In this document: positions 54,582-61,763 of the stretch, piece by piece | How positions within the stretch are numbered: position 1 is the first letter of the stretch | Layout of the letters: every line of letters begins with the position of its first letter | Assembly: GCA_903895195.1 (NCBI GenBank) | Contig: CAITSZ010000005.1 | Location: 174,941 to 238,940 of the forward strand | DNA length: 64,000 nt | Direction: 5' to 3' | Source of the DNA: an uncultured Chlorobiaceae bacterium | Lineage (GTDB): Bacteria; Bacteroidota; Chlorobiia; Chlorobiales; Chlorobiaceae | Position numbers and translations under genes: made by a program | Notes under the pieces: generated by a model | Told to the model about the DNA's origin: nothing | The model's database searches: none | Seen by the model: the letters and a program-made list of their open reading frames with translations, nothing else

Positions 54582-55346
54582 CTATGCGTACATCCGCATA
54601 AAAAGTGTACTTCTGGCCGCCTCTATTTTGGCATCAATTTCAGCCGTCATTTCCGCAAGTATATCCCGCCCCGCTCTTTCTGCTTCATCTGCCTTTACCA
54701 TAATGACATACATTTCTGATGCCATTATCTTTGATATCTCAGCTTCTATAGTCAATGTGCCTCTTTTAATACGCGCAATAACACGGCGAGCCCTCTGCAG
54801 TTCAGCCGCACTATCATCACCGGTAACTGACTCGGGACTTTCATACCACTCCTCAAGAATACTCTTCATCTTACGAATATCTTTTTGTCCGTAAGCCTCA
54901 TTTAATTGAGCCATCAATGTTGTCCGCAATTCATGCGCCACCCCGTCTTTAGCCTTGTCAGGATGGATGATGGCGGCAATCTTTCTGTACACTCTCTTTG
55001 CCTCTTTTGCATCTCGAAGAGAGTGTGCCGCGGTACTGGTATCAATGATTATAACCTCATCATCTACAACTGACGATCCTCTTTTCGCTGCACCCGCTGC
55101 ACTTGTTTTGTTAAGCGGCCGACCATTTGATATTTTCCCGGCCCTTATCTCATCCAGCTGGGCATTAAGCCCTTCAAGCACAACCTGCTTTTGAGCAACC
55201 ACGTGAGCATACCGAAGCTGAAAGTGCTCAAGAGTAAGCCTCAACTCCTCAAGCCCCAACTCCTTTTCCTTATAAACACCAAAGAGCCTCTCCACCTCAG
55301 CTCTCCGCTCCGCCAGCTCACCCTCAACAGTTTTCATCCACCCCAT
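54582..55346 (-). CDS. J-domain (DnaJ-like) protein of the secretion locus
   Basis: A 254-aa protein. An N-terminal coiled-coil (about 5-70, rich in Glu, Leu, Arg) is followed by a linker and a J-domain (about 105-165) whose HPD loop is at 128-130 in AKRVYRKIAAIIHPDKAKDG; the following helix has LMAQLNEAYGQKDI. A second coiled-coil (180-254) closes it. The HPD loop should stimulate a DnaK-type chaperone. It has no Cys-rich or Gly/Phe region. Placed between the small proteins, it may keep the type I substrate unfolded. Confidence 0.8.
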   Translation of the reverse strand: MGWMKTVEGELAERRAEVERLFGVYKEKELGLEELRLTLEHFQLRYAHVVAQKQVVLEGLNAQLDEIRAGKISNGRPLNKTSAAGAAKRGSSVVDDEVIIIDTSTAAHSLRDAKEAKRVYRKIAAIIHPDKAKDGVAHELRTTLMAQLNEAYGQKDIRKMKSILEEWYESPESVTGDDSAAELQRARRVIARIKRGTLTIEAEISKIMASEMYVIMVKADEAERAGRDILAEMTAEIDAKIEAARSTLFMRMYA

Positions 55347-55367
55347 AAATATATTCCATCCCCCCCC

Positions 55368-55442
55368 TCTTCACTGCCAACTATTCTCTTCAACTGCCCA
55401 CTGCCAACTCCCTTCTTCCCTCGGCACTTTCTTTCAAGAAAG
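55368..55442. repeat. Composite heptamer repeat cluster 6
   Basis: CACTGCCAACTATTC, AACTGCCCACTGCCAACTCC and CTCGGCACTTTCTTTC. On the minus strand it begins right at the end of the small protein gene (copy b). Confidence 0.75.
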
Positions 55443-55646
55443 TTTTATAGTATCCCCAGCAAATGAAGGCAACGAATTCTTCAGCCCCATGAGATACGCA
55501 TTCCTGGCAGTCTGCAGTGCAGCAGCCGTGGCCTGAAGCCGGGCAAGCTCATTGTCGACAAATTGAATACTTGCAAGTTGCGACTTGGCTTCCTGCGAAA
55601 AGGTATCGATATCGTATTCGGCACCGTCAATAGTAATTTTTGACAT
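55434..55646 (-). CDS. Small coiled protein, DUF6447-like (copy b)
   Basis: A 70-aa protein: ITIDGAEYDIDTFSQEAKSQ, LASIQFVDNELARLQATAAA, LQTARNAYLMGLKNSLP. It shares EAKSQL, ELxRLQ and QTARNAY with copy a, at the same spacing. It is 5 bases after copy c, so the two are one transcript. No signal peptide. Function unknown. Confidence 0.78.
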   Translation of the reverse strand: MSKITIDGAEYDIDTFSQEAKSQLASIQFVDNELARLQATAAALQTARNAYLMGLKNSLPSFAGDTIKLS

Positions 55647-55651
55647 AACAA

Positions 55652-55951
55652 TTAAGATTTTGTGCGTGAAGTTTTCTTCTTCGCTGTTGATGTTTTTGTT
55701 TCCGGAGCAGACTTTTCTGCAACAGGCTCAAGCGCGATCGTCTGTAAAGGCTGGACTGCAGTCATTTTACCGGCAGTCATAGCCTCAAGCTCAAGCACAA
55801 CAGTATTCAAGGCAATTTGAGCCATAACCTGATCATTTTTCAACTCATTGATACGCTTGTCGAAGACCTGTGCCATAAGAATTTTGTCACGGGCCTCCTT
55901 TGTAAGGATATCTGAATCGTATGTTTTTCCATTAATGACAATAGTCGCCAT
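55652..55951 (-). CDS. Small coiled protein, DUF6447-like (copy c, long tail)
   Basis: A 99-aa protein. The first 60 residues follow the same plan (TIVINGKTYDSDILTKEARD, then an AQVFDKRINELKNDQ helix), but it lacks the QTARNAY block. The C-terminal 35 residues are a Lys/Thr/Ser/Ala tail (SAPETKTSTAKKKTSRTKS). It is first in the secretion locus on the minus strand. The 150 bases upstream hold AT-rich promoter-like DNA with TATATT on the minus strand. Confidence 0.7.
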   Translation of the reverse strand: MATIVINGKTYDSDILTKEARDKILMAQVFDKRINELKNDQVMAQIALNTVVLELEAMTAGKMTAVQPLQTIALEPVAEKSAPETKTSTAKKKTSRTKS

Positions 55952-56106
55952 TTTTCATAGTAGTTATTGTTAATTGGCTCCCTAATATAATAAAAACAGA
56001 GGTGTCGATATAAAGGCCTTACAGTATTTACAGTGTGAATCCGGTATCTAAAATAATTTCTTGGTTTTTTTTGTATCCCGGAACATTAATATTGTAAAGA
56101 GAGTTA

Positions 56107-56238
56107 ATGAAATACAAACTTATACGCTGTAATAACATATTTTCGGGCCTTACCCCCATTGCAGTAGCGCTGGCACAACAGGCAGCTCCAACACCTTACA
56201 TCACCTTGGTTGGAGTAACCGACCTTACACCGGCTTAA
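56107..56238 (+). CDS. Possible 43-aa small protein or gene remnant
   Basis: ATG at 56107 is preceded by AAAGAGAG at 5-base spacing. The product reads MKYKLIRCNNIFSGLTPIAV, ALAQQAAPTPYITLVGV and TDLTPA. The second half is protein-like (a run of small and hydrophobic residues with few rare codons), but no family is recognised. It lies in an 890-base stretch without other clear genes. It may be real, or the start of a truncated gene. Confidence 0.35.
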   Translation: MKYKLIRCNNIFSGLTPIAVALAQQAAPTPYITLVGVTDLTPA

Positions 56239-56351
56239 AGTCAGGCGTGGACTTGTAAAAAAAAGTGGCCCCCCTAAGAAGTTATAGCCATACGAAAGCA
56301 TCCCCTTTTGCAAAATAACTGAATGGGTTCGTTTTGTAAATTTCATTAACA

Positions 56352-56575
56352 CCCCTCACATCGTCAAACCCTCCCACCGCCACCTTAACCGATCGCCTGC
56401 CAACCTCTTCACTTTCTCCCCCGCCAACCGCCAACTTTCTCCCTTTCTATTCCTTTCCAACTGCCAACTGCCAACTGCCAACTTTCTTCTCTTCCCCTGC
56501 CCACTTGGCAATTGATGACAGGACAGTTTGCAATGAAAATAGTTGGCAGTGGGCAGTCTGCAGTTGGCAACTTTT
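56352..56575. repeat. Composite heptamer repeat cluster 7
   Basis: CCAACTGCCAACTGCCAACT (56458-56482), with weaker CGCCAACCGCCAAC units on its left and AGTTGGCAGTGGGCAG, GCAGTTGGCAAC units on its right (56540-56569). The two sides are inverted copies around about 56515, so the RNA could form a long hairpin. No gene lies within it. Confidence 0.85.
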
Positions 56576-56759
56576 TCAGGACTGAGTTTAGAAAGAACTT
56601 TGAATGTTTTAGGATGATGGAAATGGACAAATTACACACTCAACCCGTGTTTTCAGCATCTAAATCGGAAATTATTGTTAAATCAGACTCTTAATTAACG
56701 TATATTTTACGTATCTTTTGCAATAACAAGATCGAGATTTATTCTCAATTAACAACATT

Positions 56760-56870
56760 ATGACACAATTAAATTACATCAATCAGAGCCTGAATGACTT
56801 AAAGCATTCCGGCAATCCCTTACTTTTTTCTCATGCAAAAGCTATAGGATATTTTGCAGTGTCGTTTTGA
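56760..56870 (+). CDS. Possible 36-aa small protein
   Basis: ATG at 56760, stop at 56870. It reads MTQLNYINQSLNDLKHSGNP then LLFSHAKAIGYFAVSF. It overlaps the 3' end of the toxin gene on the other strand. A perfect GAGA-TTTAT-TCTC palindrome lies at 56734-56746, just before it. No family is recognised and the ribosome site is weak. Possibly the front of a broken gene. Confidence 0.3.
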   Translation: MTQLNYINQSLNDLKHSGNPLLFSHAKAIGYFAVSF

Positions 56871-57177
56871 CTTGTTGAGGTTTTTGCGTGGATATTTTCG
56901 CGAGAACTTTTAGGGCCTTTGCCTGCAGGAACGAAAATGGCTTATCTACCCTTATTGCGCTTTTGACAGGAATGAATCCTGTATCAAGATCGTTGCGATC
57001 GAGAAACACTTTGTATCGGTTTGGTAAGAGATTTGAGGTTATAGCAAGAACTACAACGTCCTGATTTTTGGTGTTATACTCATCATTTGAAATAACAAGT
57101 GCGGGTCTAAACTTTGTTCCGGAAAGGTCTGAAAAAGAAAACGGTATAAGAATGACCTCTCGTTGGTTAATCCTCAA
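56842..57177 (-). CDS. MazF/PemK-type toxin
   Basis: An RNA-cleaving toxin of about 111 aa. INQREVILIPFSFSDLSGTK, KFRPALVISNDEYN, DVVVLAITSN and the C-terminal KSAIRVDKPFSFLQAKALKV match the MazF/PemK fold, including the conserved Arg-Pro-Ala strand. The TTG at 57177 has GGGAGAAG upstream and fits the family; an ATG at 57198 is the other choice. It overlaps the upstream antitoxin by 11 bases. Confidence 0.85.
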   Translation of the reverse strand: MRINQREVILIPFSFSDLSGTKFRPALVISNDEYNTKNQDVVVLAITSNLLPNRYKVFLDRNDLDTGFIPVKSAIRVDKPFSFLQAKALKVLAKISTQKPQQVKTTLQNIL

Positions 57178-57364
57178 GGCACTTCTCCCACAAGCCATCA
57201 GGTTCTGCCAAGTAGATTTCCTTCAGACCTTCTTCGGCGAGTAACTCGTAGTCTGAAGCTTTACGGAGCAGTATAGTCCCATCTTTGTCAATGGTATAAA
57301 AATATATTTTATCATCATTGAGCTGAAGTTGATTGCGTATCTCTGAAAATTTAGCTGCTTGCAT
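57167..57364 (-). CDS. Antitoxin of the MazF-type pair
   Basis: A 65-aa acidic protein (MQAAKFSEIRNQLQLNDDKIY, then a TIDKDGTILLRKASDYELLA segment that looks like a swapped-hairpin N-domain, and an acidic YLAEPDGLWEKCLED tail). No strong DNA-binding family was recognised. The antitoxin call rests mainly on size, charge and overlap with the toxin. Confidence 0.7.
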   Translation of the reverse strand: MQAAKFSEIRNQLQLNDDKIYFYTIDKDGTILLRKASDYELLAEEGLKEIYLAEPDGLWEKCLED

Positions 57365-57421
57365 GATGCCTCCTTCTGTTTCCTTTTATTAGACGGTATG
57401 AAAGAAAGAACATTGCTACGC

Positions 57422-57486
57422 GACTCCCCTCCATTATCAATTTTCTCAATAAATATACACCACCCACCCACGATTACAAAATATCC
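57422..57486 (+). repeat. Short intergenic repeat, copy B2
   Basis: CTCCCCTCCATTATCAATT, then CTCAATAAATATACACCACC and CGATTACAAAATATC. It is the partner of 41395-41460. Confidence 0.6.
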
Positions 57487-57639
57487 CCCCCCAGAGCGAC
57501 CTCCCCCCAGCAATAAGAAAGTTGCACATGTTCATTATGAATCCCGTCCCAAAAATCTTGCGAAAACACAAAAACCTCACGAGCAAAATCCTTTTCAGAC
57601 CCGCCCATAAGGTTTTCAATATAAACGACTGCAGAGGCT

Positions 57640-57667
57640 TGAACTGTACGATAAAAACAACGTCCCG
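57640..57667 (-). repeat. 29-bp dispersed motif, copy 5 (inverted)
   Basis: Minus-strand reading begins GGGACGTTGTTTT and ends TATCGTACAGTTC. It is the only copy in this orientation. The other 200 bases of this gap (57486-57770) hold no recognised gene. Confidence 0.75.
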
Positions 57668-57770
57668 CAAACACTCATTTATAAGGCGAACGCGCACAAG
57701 TGTGCGTAAGATTACAACGAGAGCACAGTGTACCGGGCCTGGCAGACTGCGCTAATGGGAGGGGCTGAGG

Positions 57771-57791
57771 GAGAGAGAGAGAGAGAGAGAG
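57771..57791. repeat. (GA)10 dinucleotide repeat
   Basis: Ten GA units and a final G, 27 bases downstream of the outer-membrane protein's stop codon. Long dinucleotide runs are rare in bacteria and can slip during replication. It is not in a coding region or an obvious promoter here. Confidence 0.85.
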
Positions 57792-57817
57792 TTACCTTCG
57801 AAGGTCTGGGGGAAGGA

Positions 57818-58504
57818 TTAGAACTTGTAGGCTAGACCGAGTGAGAAAACGGGGTAGTATTTGATTTTGTCGGTGGTGGTTTTGATGTCGGCGACCTCTT
57901 TTGCGAGTTGGCGCTGAAACTCCGGGTTAGTGGCGTAGGGGCTGTGGGCGATGAGCTCTAGCTGAGGTGTTCCTTGAAAGAGTACGCCGATATCGGCTAC
58001 AACGGTGAGGCTGGAACCTTTAGAGAGGGCGTTTCCCCATCCAATTCCTGCATAAGGAGCCACTTGGTTGAAATCAACCCTACCAGTAAGCATTCCCACC
58101 TGCGAGGCGAAGTAGGTATAGTCGCCGATTGTATAGGTGCTTTGTGATGTTGCGGCTGTTATCTCGGTATTGTTGATGACGACTCCAGCGGAGACTCTGA
58201 ACCCTTTGTCGACATAGGGATGCCAGTCCACAAGGAGCGGGATTGATTTGAAATTGACCTTATAGTCGTATTCAATATCACTCTGGACTGAGTTGCTGTT
58301 GTAGCTGAAGGTATTGTATCCCACTCGTGCATTAAAGGTCTGGGCCAAACCTACGGTAACCTCAGCACCAAGTCCAAGGGTACCGCCTTTAGCGGTCAAG
58401 GCGATATCCCCAGCGTCGGCAAATGCTGCTGGAGTGAGAGCAAAGGTGATTAGGGCTGTAGATAAAAAATGCTGTAACGACTTTTTAAAGATTCCGATGT
58501 TCAT
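57818..58504 (-). CDS. Outer-membrane beta-barrel protein
   Basis: A protein of about 228 aa from the ATG at 58504 (MNIGIFKKSLQHFLST), with a signal peptide (LSTALITFALTPAAFADA). The mature part alternates hydrophobic and polar residues in strands (LGLGAEVTVGLAQTFNARVG, FKSIPLLVDWHPYVDKGFRVSAG, VAPYAGIGWGNA, LTVVADIGVLFQG) and ends FSLGLAYKF with the C-terminal Phe used by the BAM complex. Function unknown. The frame is open up to 58546. Confidence 0.85.
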   Translation of the reverse strand: MNIGIFKKSLQHFLSTALITFALTPAAFADAGDIALTAKGGTLGLGAEVTVGLAQTFNARVGYNTFSYNSNSVQSDIEYDYKVNFKSIPLLVDWHPYVDKGFRVSAGVVINNTEITAATSQSTYTIGDYTYFASQVGMLTGRVDFNQVAPYAGIGWGNALSKGSSLTVVADIGVLFQGTPQLELIAHSPYATNPEFQRQLAKEVADIKTTTDKIKYYPVFSLGLAYKF

Positions 58505-58611
58505 TAGGGCCAGTGTTATTGTTGAAACTAAAATACAAGTCGACATAGCTCACAGATTGGGAGCAAACTTTGCTTCTGAAAATATGAACTGGAAGGGATA
58601 TAACGTAATAC

Positions 58612-58776
58612 TTAAAAAAAGCTTTTTCGGCTATGATGCGGCCTGAGTTGTATAACGCCGCTGTTGTATCCTGTCTGGTGCGGGGCAATGGTGCTCTCTT
58701 TTTCGATGGGTGAGAGACCGACAATTCCTCCTCCGATGACTGTGACGTTACTTTTAGGAGAGGGTGGTGCATTCAT
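58612..58776 (-). pseudogene. L-2-hydroxyglutarate oxidase (LhgO), truncated fragment
   Basis: The minus-strand frame begins MNAPPSPKSNVTVIGGGIVGLS, the FAD-binding N-terminus of LhgO, then jumps to PIEKESTIAPHQTGYNSGVI, which is the next conserved block. The 15-20 residues that normally separate the two are missing, and the sequence ends within 15 residues. The rest of the gene (about 350 residues) is absent. Broken and non-functional. Confidence 0.65.
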
Positions 58777-58863
58777 GGGAATATAGTGGCAAAAACAGAA
58801 AAAAGAGCCTCGATACAGGTCAAACACACGCCGATCAATCCAACAAGAGCATACCCTCTTCTC

Positions 58864-60261
58864 CTACAAACGTCCATCAATTTCATCTTGAGGCAAGATC
58901 CCTTTTATGTCGTAGACAATACTATGCTGAGATGAAGCTAAGGCTCTGAGATTGAGTGTTTGGAACTCTTTGTGGGCTACGGCGAGAATAACTGCTTCGT
59001 ACTTACTTCCGTTTAGGGCGGAATGGCTCTTTAAGCCGTATTCATGCATTACTTCCTGTGGGTTGGCCCAGGGGTCGTAAATGTCTACCTGTGCACCGTA
59101 CTGGTGGAGTTCTTTGACTATATCTACTACTTTTGTGTTGCGGATGTCGGGGCAGTTTTCTTTGAAGGTTATGCCGAGTACGAGAACCTTTGCTCCTTTG
59201 ATTTTATGGTCTCGGGCTATCATAAGCTTGACCACTTCGGAGGCGACGTATTTGCCCATATTGTCGTTGAGCCTTCTGCCGGCAAGAATGATTTCGGGGT
59301 GGTAACCGTACTCCTGTGCTTTTTGGGCTAAGTAGTAAGGGTCAACGCCGATGCAGTGGCCACCAACAAGACCGGGCTTGAAAGCGAGAAAGTTCCACTT
59401 AGTGCCGGCTGCAGCAAGAACCTCGTTGGTATCGATACCCATGCGGTTGAAAATCATGGCTAACTCATTAACGAAGGCGATATTGATGTCGCGCTGAGAA
59501 TTTTCGATCACTTTAGCGGCTTCGGCTACTTTGATGGATGAGGCGAGATGCGTGCCTGCAGTGATAATGGAGCGGTAGAGGTCGTCTACCTTCCTGGCTG
59601 CTTCGGGTGTTGAGCCTGAAGTGACCTTTTTAATTTTGGTGACGGTGTGCTCTTTATCGCCGGGGTTGATACGTTCGGGGGAATAACCACAATAAAAGTA
59701 CTCAGTAGCGAGTGCTGAGTGCTGAGTGGAGTCAGTTGGCAGTTGGCAGTGCGCAGTCGGCAGTGTTAAGTCCTGAGTGCTGAATGCTGAGTTTTCGGAA
59801 GTTAGGGCTGAGGTGCAGTAGGTAAGGCCGGAAACCCGTTCAAGCACCGGAACACAATCCTCTTCGGTAGCGCCCGGATAAACTGTCGATTCATAAATTA
59901 CGATATCACCAGGCTTCAGTACCCGTCCGATTGGTTCACTGGCTTTTATGAGTGGCGTTAAGACCGGACGATTGTTTTTATCGGTAGGGGTTGGTACCGT
60001 AACGATGTAGTAATTGGCGGAAGCAAGATCACCGGGGCTTGAGGTGATAAAAAGTCCCGTTGACTCGCTGTTGTTATTCCTCAGTACACTCTTGAGGTGA
60101 TCGCTGGTTATTTCGAGCGTTGCATCACGACCAGACCGAAGTTCATCAATCCGATCCTGCTTGATATCGAACCCGACAACCGGGTACTTTCCGGCAAATT
60201 CAACAGCAAGAGGCAAGCCTACATAACCAAGACCGATAACGGCAATTCTGACAGGTATCAT
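58864..60261 (-). CDS. Nucleotide-sugar dehydrogenase (UDP-GlcNAc/UDP-GalNAc type) with an in-frame repeat insertion
   Basis: A 465-aa NAD-dependent dehydrogenase of the UDP-Glc/GDP-Man family. The NAD site is [19 protein letters not shown] (5-23), then [45 protein letters not shown] near 192-205, the catalytic-site [14 protein letters not shown] with its Cys, and a C-terminal domain with [17 protein letters not shown]. The family is normally about 425 aa. Residues 149-188 are an extra 40, encoded by heptamer repeats, between SGLTY and YCGYSPER. It would feed uronic-acid sugars to the nearby glycosyltransferases. Confidence 0.9.
   Translation of the reverse strand: MIPVRIAVIGLGYVGLPLAVEFAGKYPVVGFDIKQDRIDELRSGRDATLEITSDHLKSVLRNNNSESTGLFITSSPGDLASANYYIVTVPTPTDKNNRPVLTPLIKASEPIGRVLKPGDIVIYESTVYPGATEEDCVPVLERVSGLTYCTSALTSENSAFSTQDLTLPTAHCQLPTDSTQHSALATEYFYCGYSPERINPGDKEHTVTKIKKVTSGSTPEAARKVDDLYRSIITAGTHLASSIKVAEAAKVIENSQRDINIAFVNELAMIFNRMGIDTNEVLAAAGTKWNFLAFKPGLVGGHCIGVDPYYLAQKAQEYGYHPEIILAGRRLNDNMGKYVASEVVKLMIARDHKIKGAKVLVLGITFKENCPDIRNTKVVDIVKELHQYGAQVDIYDPWANPQEVMHEYGLKSHSALNGSKYEAVILAVAHKEFQTLNLRALASSQHSIVYDIKGILPQDEIDGRL
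59698..59817. repeat. Composite heptamer repeat cluster 8, inside a coding region
   Basis: GAGTGCTGAGTGCTGAGT (59720-59737), GTCAGTTGGCAGTTGGCAGT (59740-59759) and CCTGAGTGCTGAATGCTGAG (59773-59792), about 120 bases in all. It keeps the reading frame of the nucleotide-sugar dehydrogenase and adds about 40 residues, read on the minus strand. Confidence 0.88.
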
Positions 60262-60358
60262 ATAAGTAGCAAAAGCTATAAGGTTTTATCTACAAAATAT
60301 TTCTTCTCTTCTAACTCGCGCCAATTAGCGCAATTCGCGGACAAATCTCTTCTCTTCG

Positions 60359-60397
60359 ACTCAGCACTCAGCACTCGTTACTCAGCACTTTCTTTCT
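60359..60397. repeat. Composite heptamer repeat cluster 9
   Basis: GACTCAGCACTCAGCACTCG then TTACTCAGCACTTTCTTTC. It supplies the last five or six codons and the stop of the GT4 gene. Just left of it, 60315-60340, lies a palindrome-rich stretch CGCGCCAATTAGCGCAATTC. Confidence 0.8.
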
Positions 60398-61558
60398 GCC
60401 CGTAACCTCAGAGATAACTTCCAGATACTTGCGAATCACAATCTGCTCGTCAAAGCGGGTTTCGGCAATGTTGCGCGATTGAGAACCCATCTGCAATCGC
60501 AACTGCGAAGGCAGGGCAATCAGTTGAAGCATTTTATTGGCCAAATCATTTGCATTGCAAACCTCACACAAATATCCATTCACGCCATCCTGAACCACTT
60601 CACGACAACCGGGAACATCGGTGGCAATCAAAGGTTTTGCCATAGCCGCAGCTTCAAGCAGGGAGCGAGGAGTCCCTTCCCTGTAGGAGGGAAGAACAAC
60701 GCAGTCCGAAGCAGCAAGAAAAGGCCGAACATCATCCGAAGTACCGAGATACTCAACAATGCCCTCCCGAACCCACAGCTCAACATCTTCACGGGGCACG
60801 GCCGTTTGATTTTGGACATCAAGAAAACCAAGCAACTGAAAGCGCGTTTCAGGATAGCGCTTTTTGACAATTCGTGCAGCATCAACATATTCACGAACCC
60901 CTTTATCCCAAAGGAGACGGGCAACCATAAGAAAAACGAGTTCACTTTCGTTATGCTCAACAACCTCGTAATTTCTGGCATCAAAATGCACCAAATCTAT
61001 CCCTGAGCCAGGAAGCAGGTCACCCTGCGCTCTTTTTACAAGCCCTTTATCAAGAAAAAGAGTGCGGTCATCGTCATTCTGAAAAAACACACGCTTTGAG
61101 CGGCTCAATCCAACACGATAAAGCAAACTAACCAAAGCCGCCATCCAGCCACCCCGGATAAAGGCCGTGCCCAAACCGGAAATGTTGTTGATAACCGGTA
61201 CTCCAGCCATTTGCGCAGCAAGAGAACCATAGACATTTGGCTTGACCGTATAGGCAAGAATAGCATCAGGCCTTTCACGAAGAAACACCTTCAGAAAACC
61301 AAGCAGGAGTTGAAAATCATGAACAGGATGCGTCCCCTTATTATCCATGGCAAGCGGGATGTAGCGGCATCCGAGACGCTTAAGGCGTTCGCAGTACCCA
61401 TCCTCCGGGGCTAAGGCTATAACGTCAAAGCCATTTTTGAGAAGGTTTGAAATCAACCCACTGCGAAAATTCACAAGGTTCCATGTGGTGTTGGCAGTGA
61501 TAACAACCTTATGGCAAGAGGGTTTACGAGCAGTCAAGAGATCATCATATTTTATCAA
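60368..61558 (-). CDS. Glycosyltransferase family 4
   Basis: A 396-aa GT-B protein. The N-terminal domain has KVVITANTTWNLVNFRSGLI and YTVKPNVYGSLAAQMAGVPV, NNISGLGTAF; the C-terminal domain has FLMVARLLWDKGVREYVDAA, FLAASDCVVLPSYREGTPRS and LLEAAAMAKPLIATDVPG (E-x7-E). It resembles the PglA/WbpT-type GlcNAc/GalNAc transferases that act after a nucleotide-sugar dehydrogenase. The C-terminal KVLSNEC derives from a repeat. Confidence 0.87.
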   Translation of the reverse strand: MIKYDDLLTARKPSCHKVVITANTTWNLVNFRSGLISNLLKNGFDVIALAPEDGYCERLKRLGCRYIPLAMDNKGTHPVHDFQLLLGFLKVFLRERPDAILAYTVKPNVYGSLAAQMAGVPVINNISGLGTAFIRGGWMAALVSLLYRVGLSRSKRVFFQNDDDRTLFLDKGLVKRAQGDLLPGSGIDLVHFDARNYEVVEHNESELVFLMVARLLWDKGVREYVDAARIVKKRYPETRFQLLGFLDVQNQTAVPREDVELWVREGIVEYLGTSDDVRPFLAASDCVVLPSYREGTPRSLLEAAAMAKPLIATDVPGCREVVQDGVNGYLCEVCNANDLANKMLQLIALPSQLRLQMGSQSRNIAETRFDEQIVIRKYLEVISEVTGRKKVLSNEC

Positions 61559-61582
61559 AAGGAAAAACTACAACTGAACGAA

Positions 61583-61732
61583 CTACGTGAGATGAAGATG
61601 GCGAGTTTCATCGGGCTCTATAGCTCTCTTTAATGTCTCGTAGAAGAAGTTACCCTCGCTGAGTTGGGTGAGGGCAAACCATTGACATTTGACATCACAA
61701 AGAAATGATTCTGAAATTTCCTGCACCGTCAT
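61583..61732 (-). CDS. Possible 49-aa small protein
   Basis: Minus-strand ATG at 61732: MTVQEISESFLCDVKCQWFA, LTQLSEGNFFYETLKRAIEP, DETRHLHLT. A Cys-x3-Cys pair is present. No family was recognised. It fills most of a 204-base gap between the GT4 gene and the polytopic membrane protein. Confidence 0.4.
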   Translation of the reverse strand: MTVQEISESFLCDVKCQWFALTQLSEGNFFYETLKRAIEPDETRHLHLT

Positions 61733-61763
61733 CTTCGAGCCGCCTTACCTAAGCTGAAGCACT

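Noticed and set aside
56104..56352. 82-aa minus-strand frame
   Set aside because: The opposite strand carries a better small frame with a ribosome site, and this one has an unlikely Cys/Tyr-rich composition with no family.
57474..57674. 66-aa minus-strand frame in the gap after the MazF pair
   Set aside because: Its N-terminal third is the inverted 29-bp motif and the rest has no recognised pattern; likely not coding.
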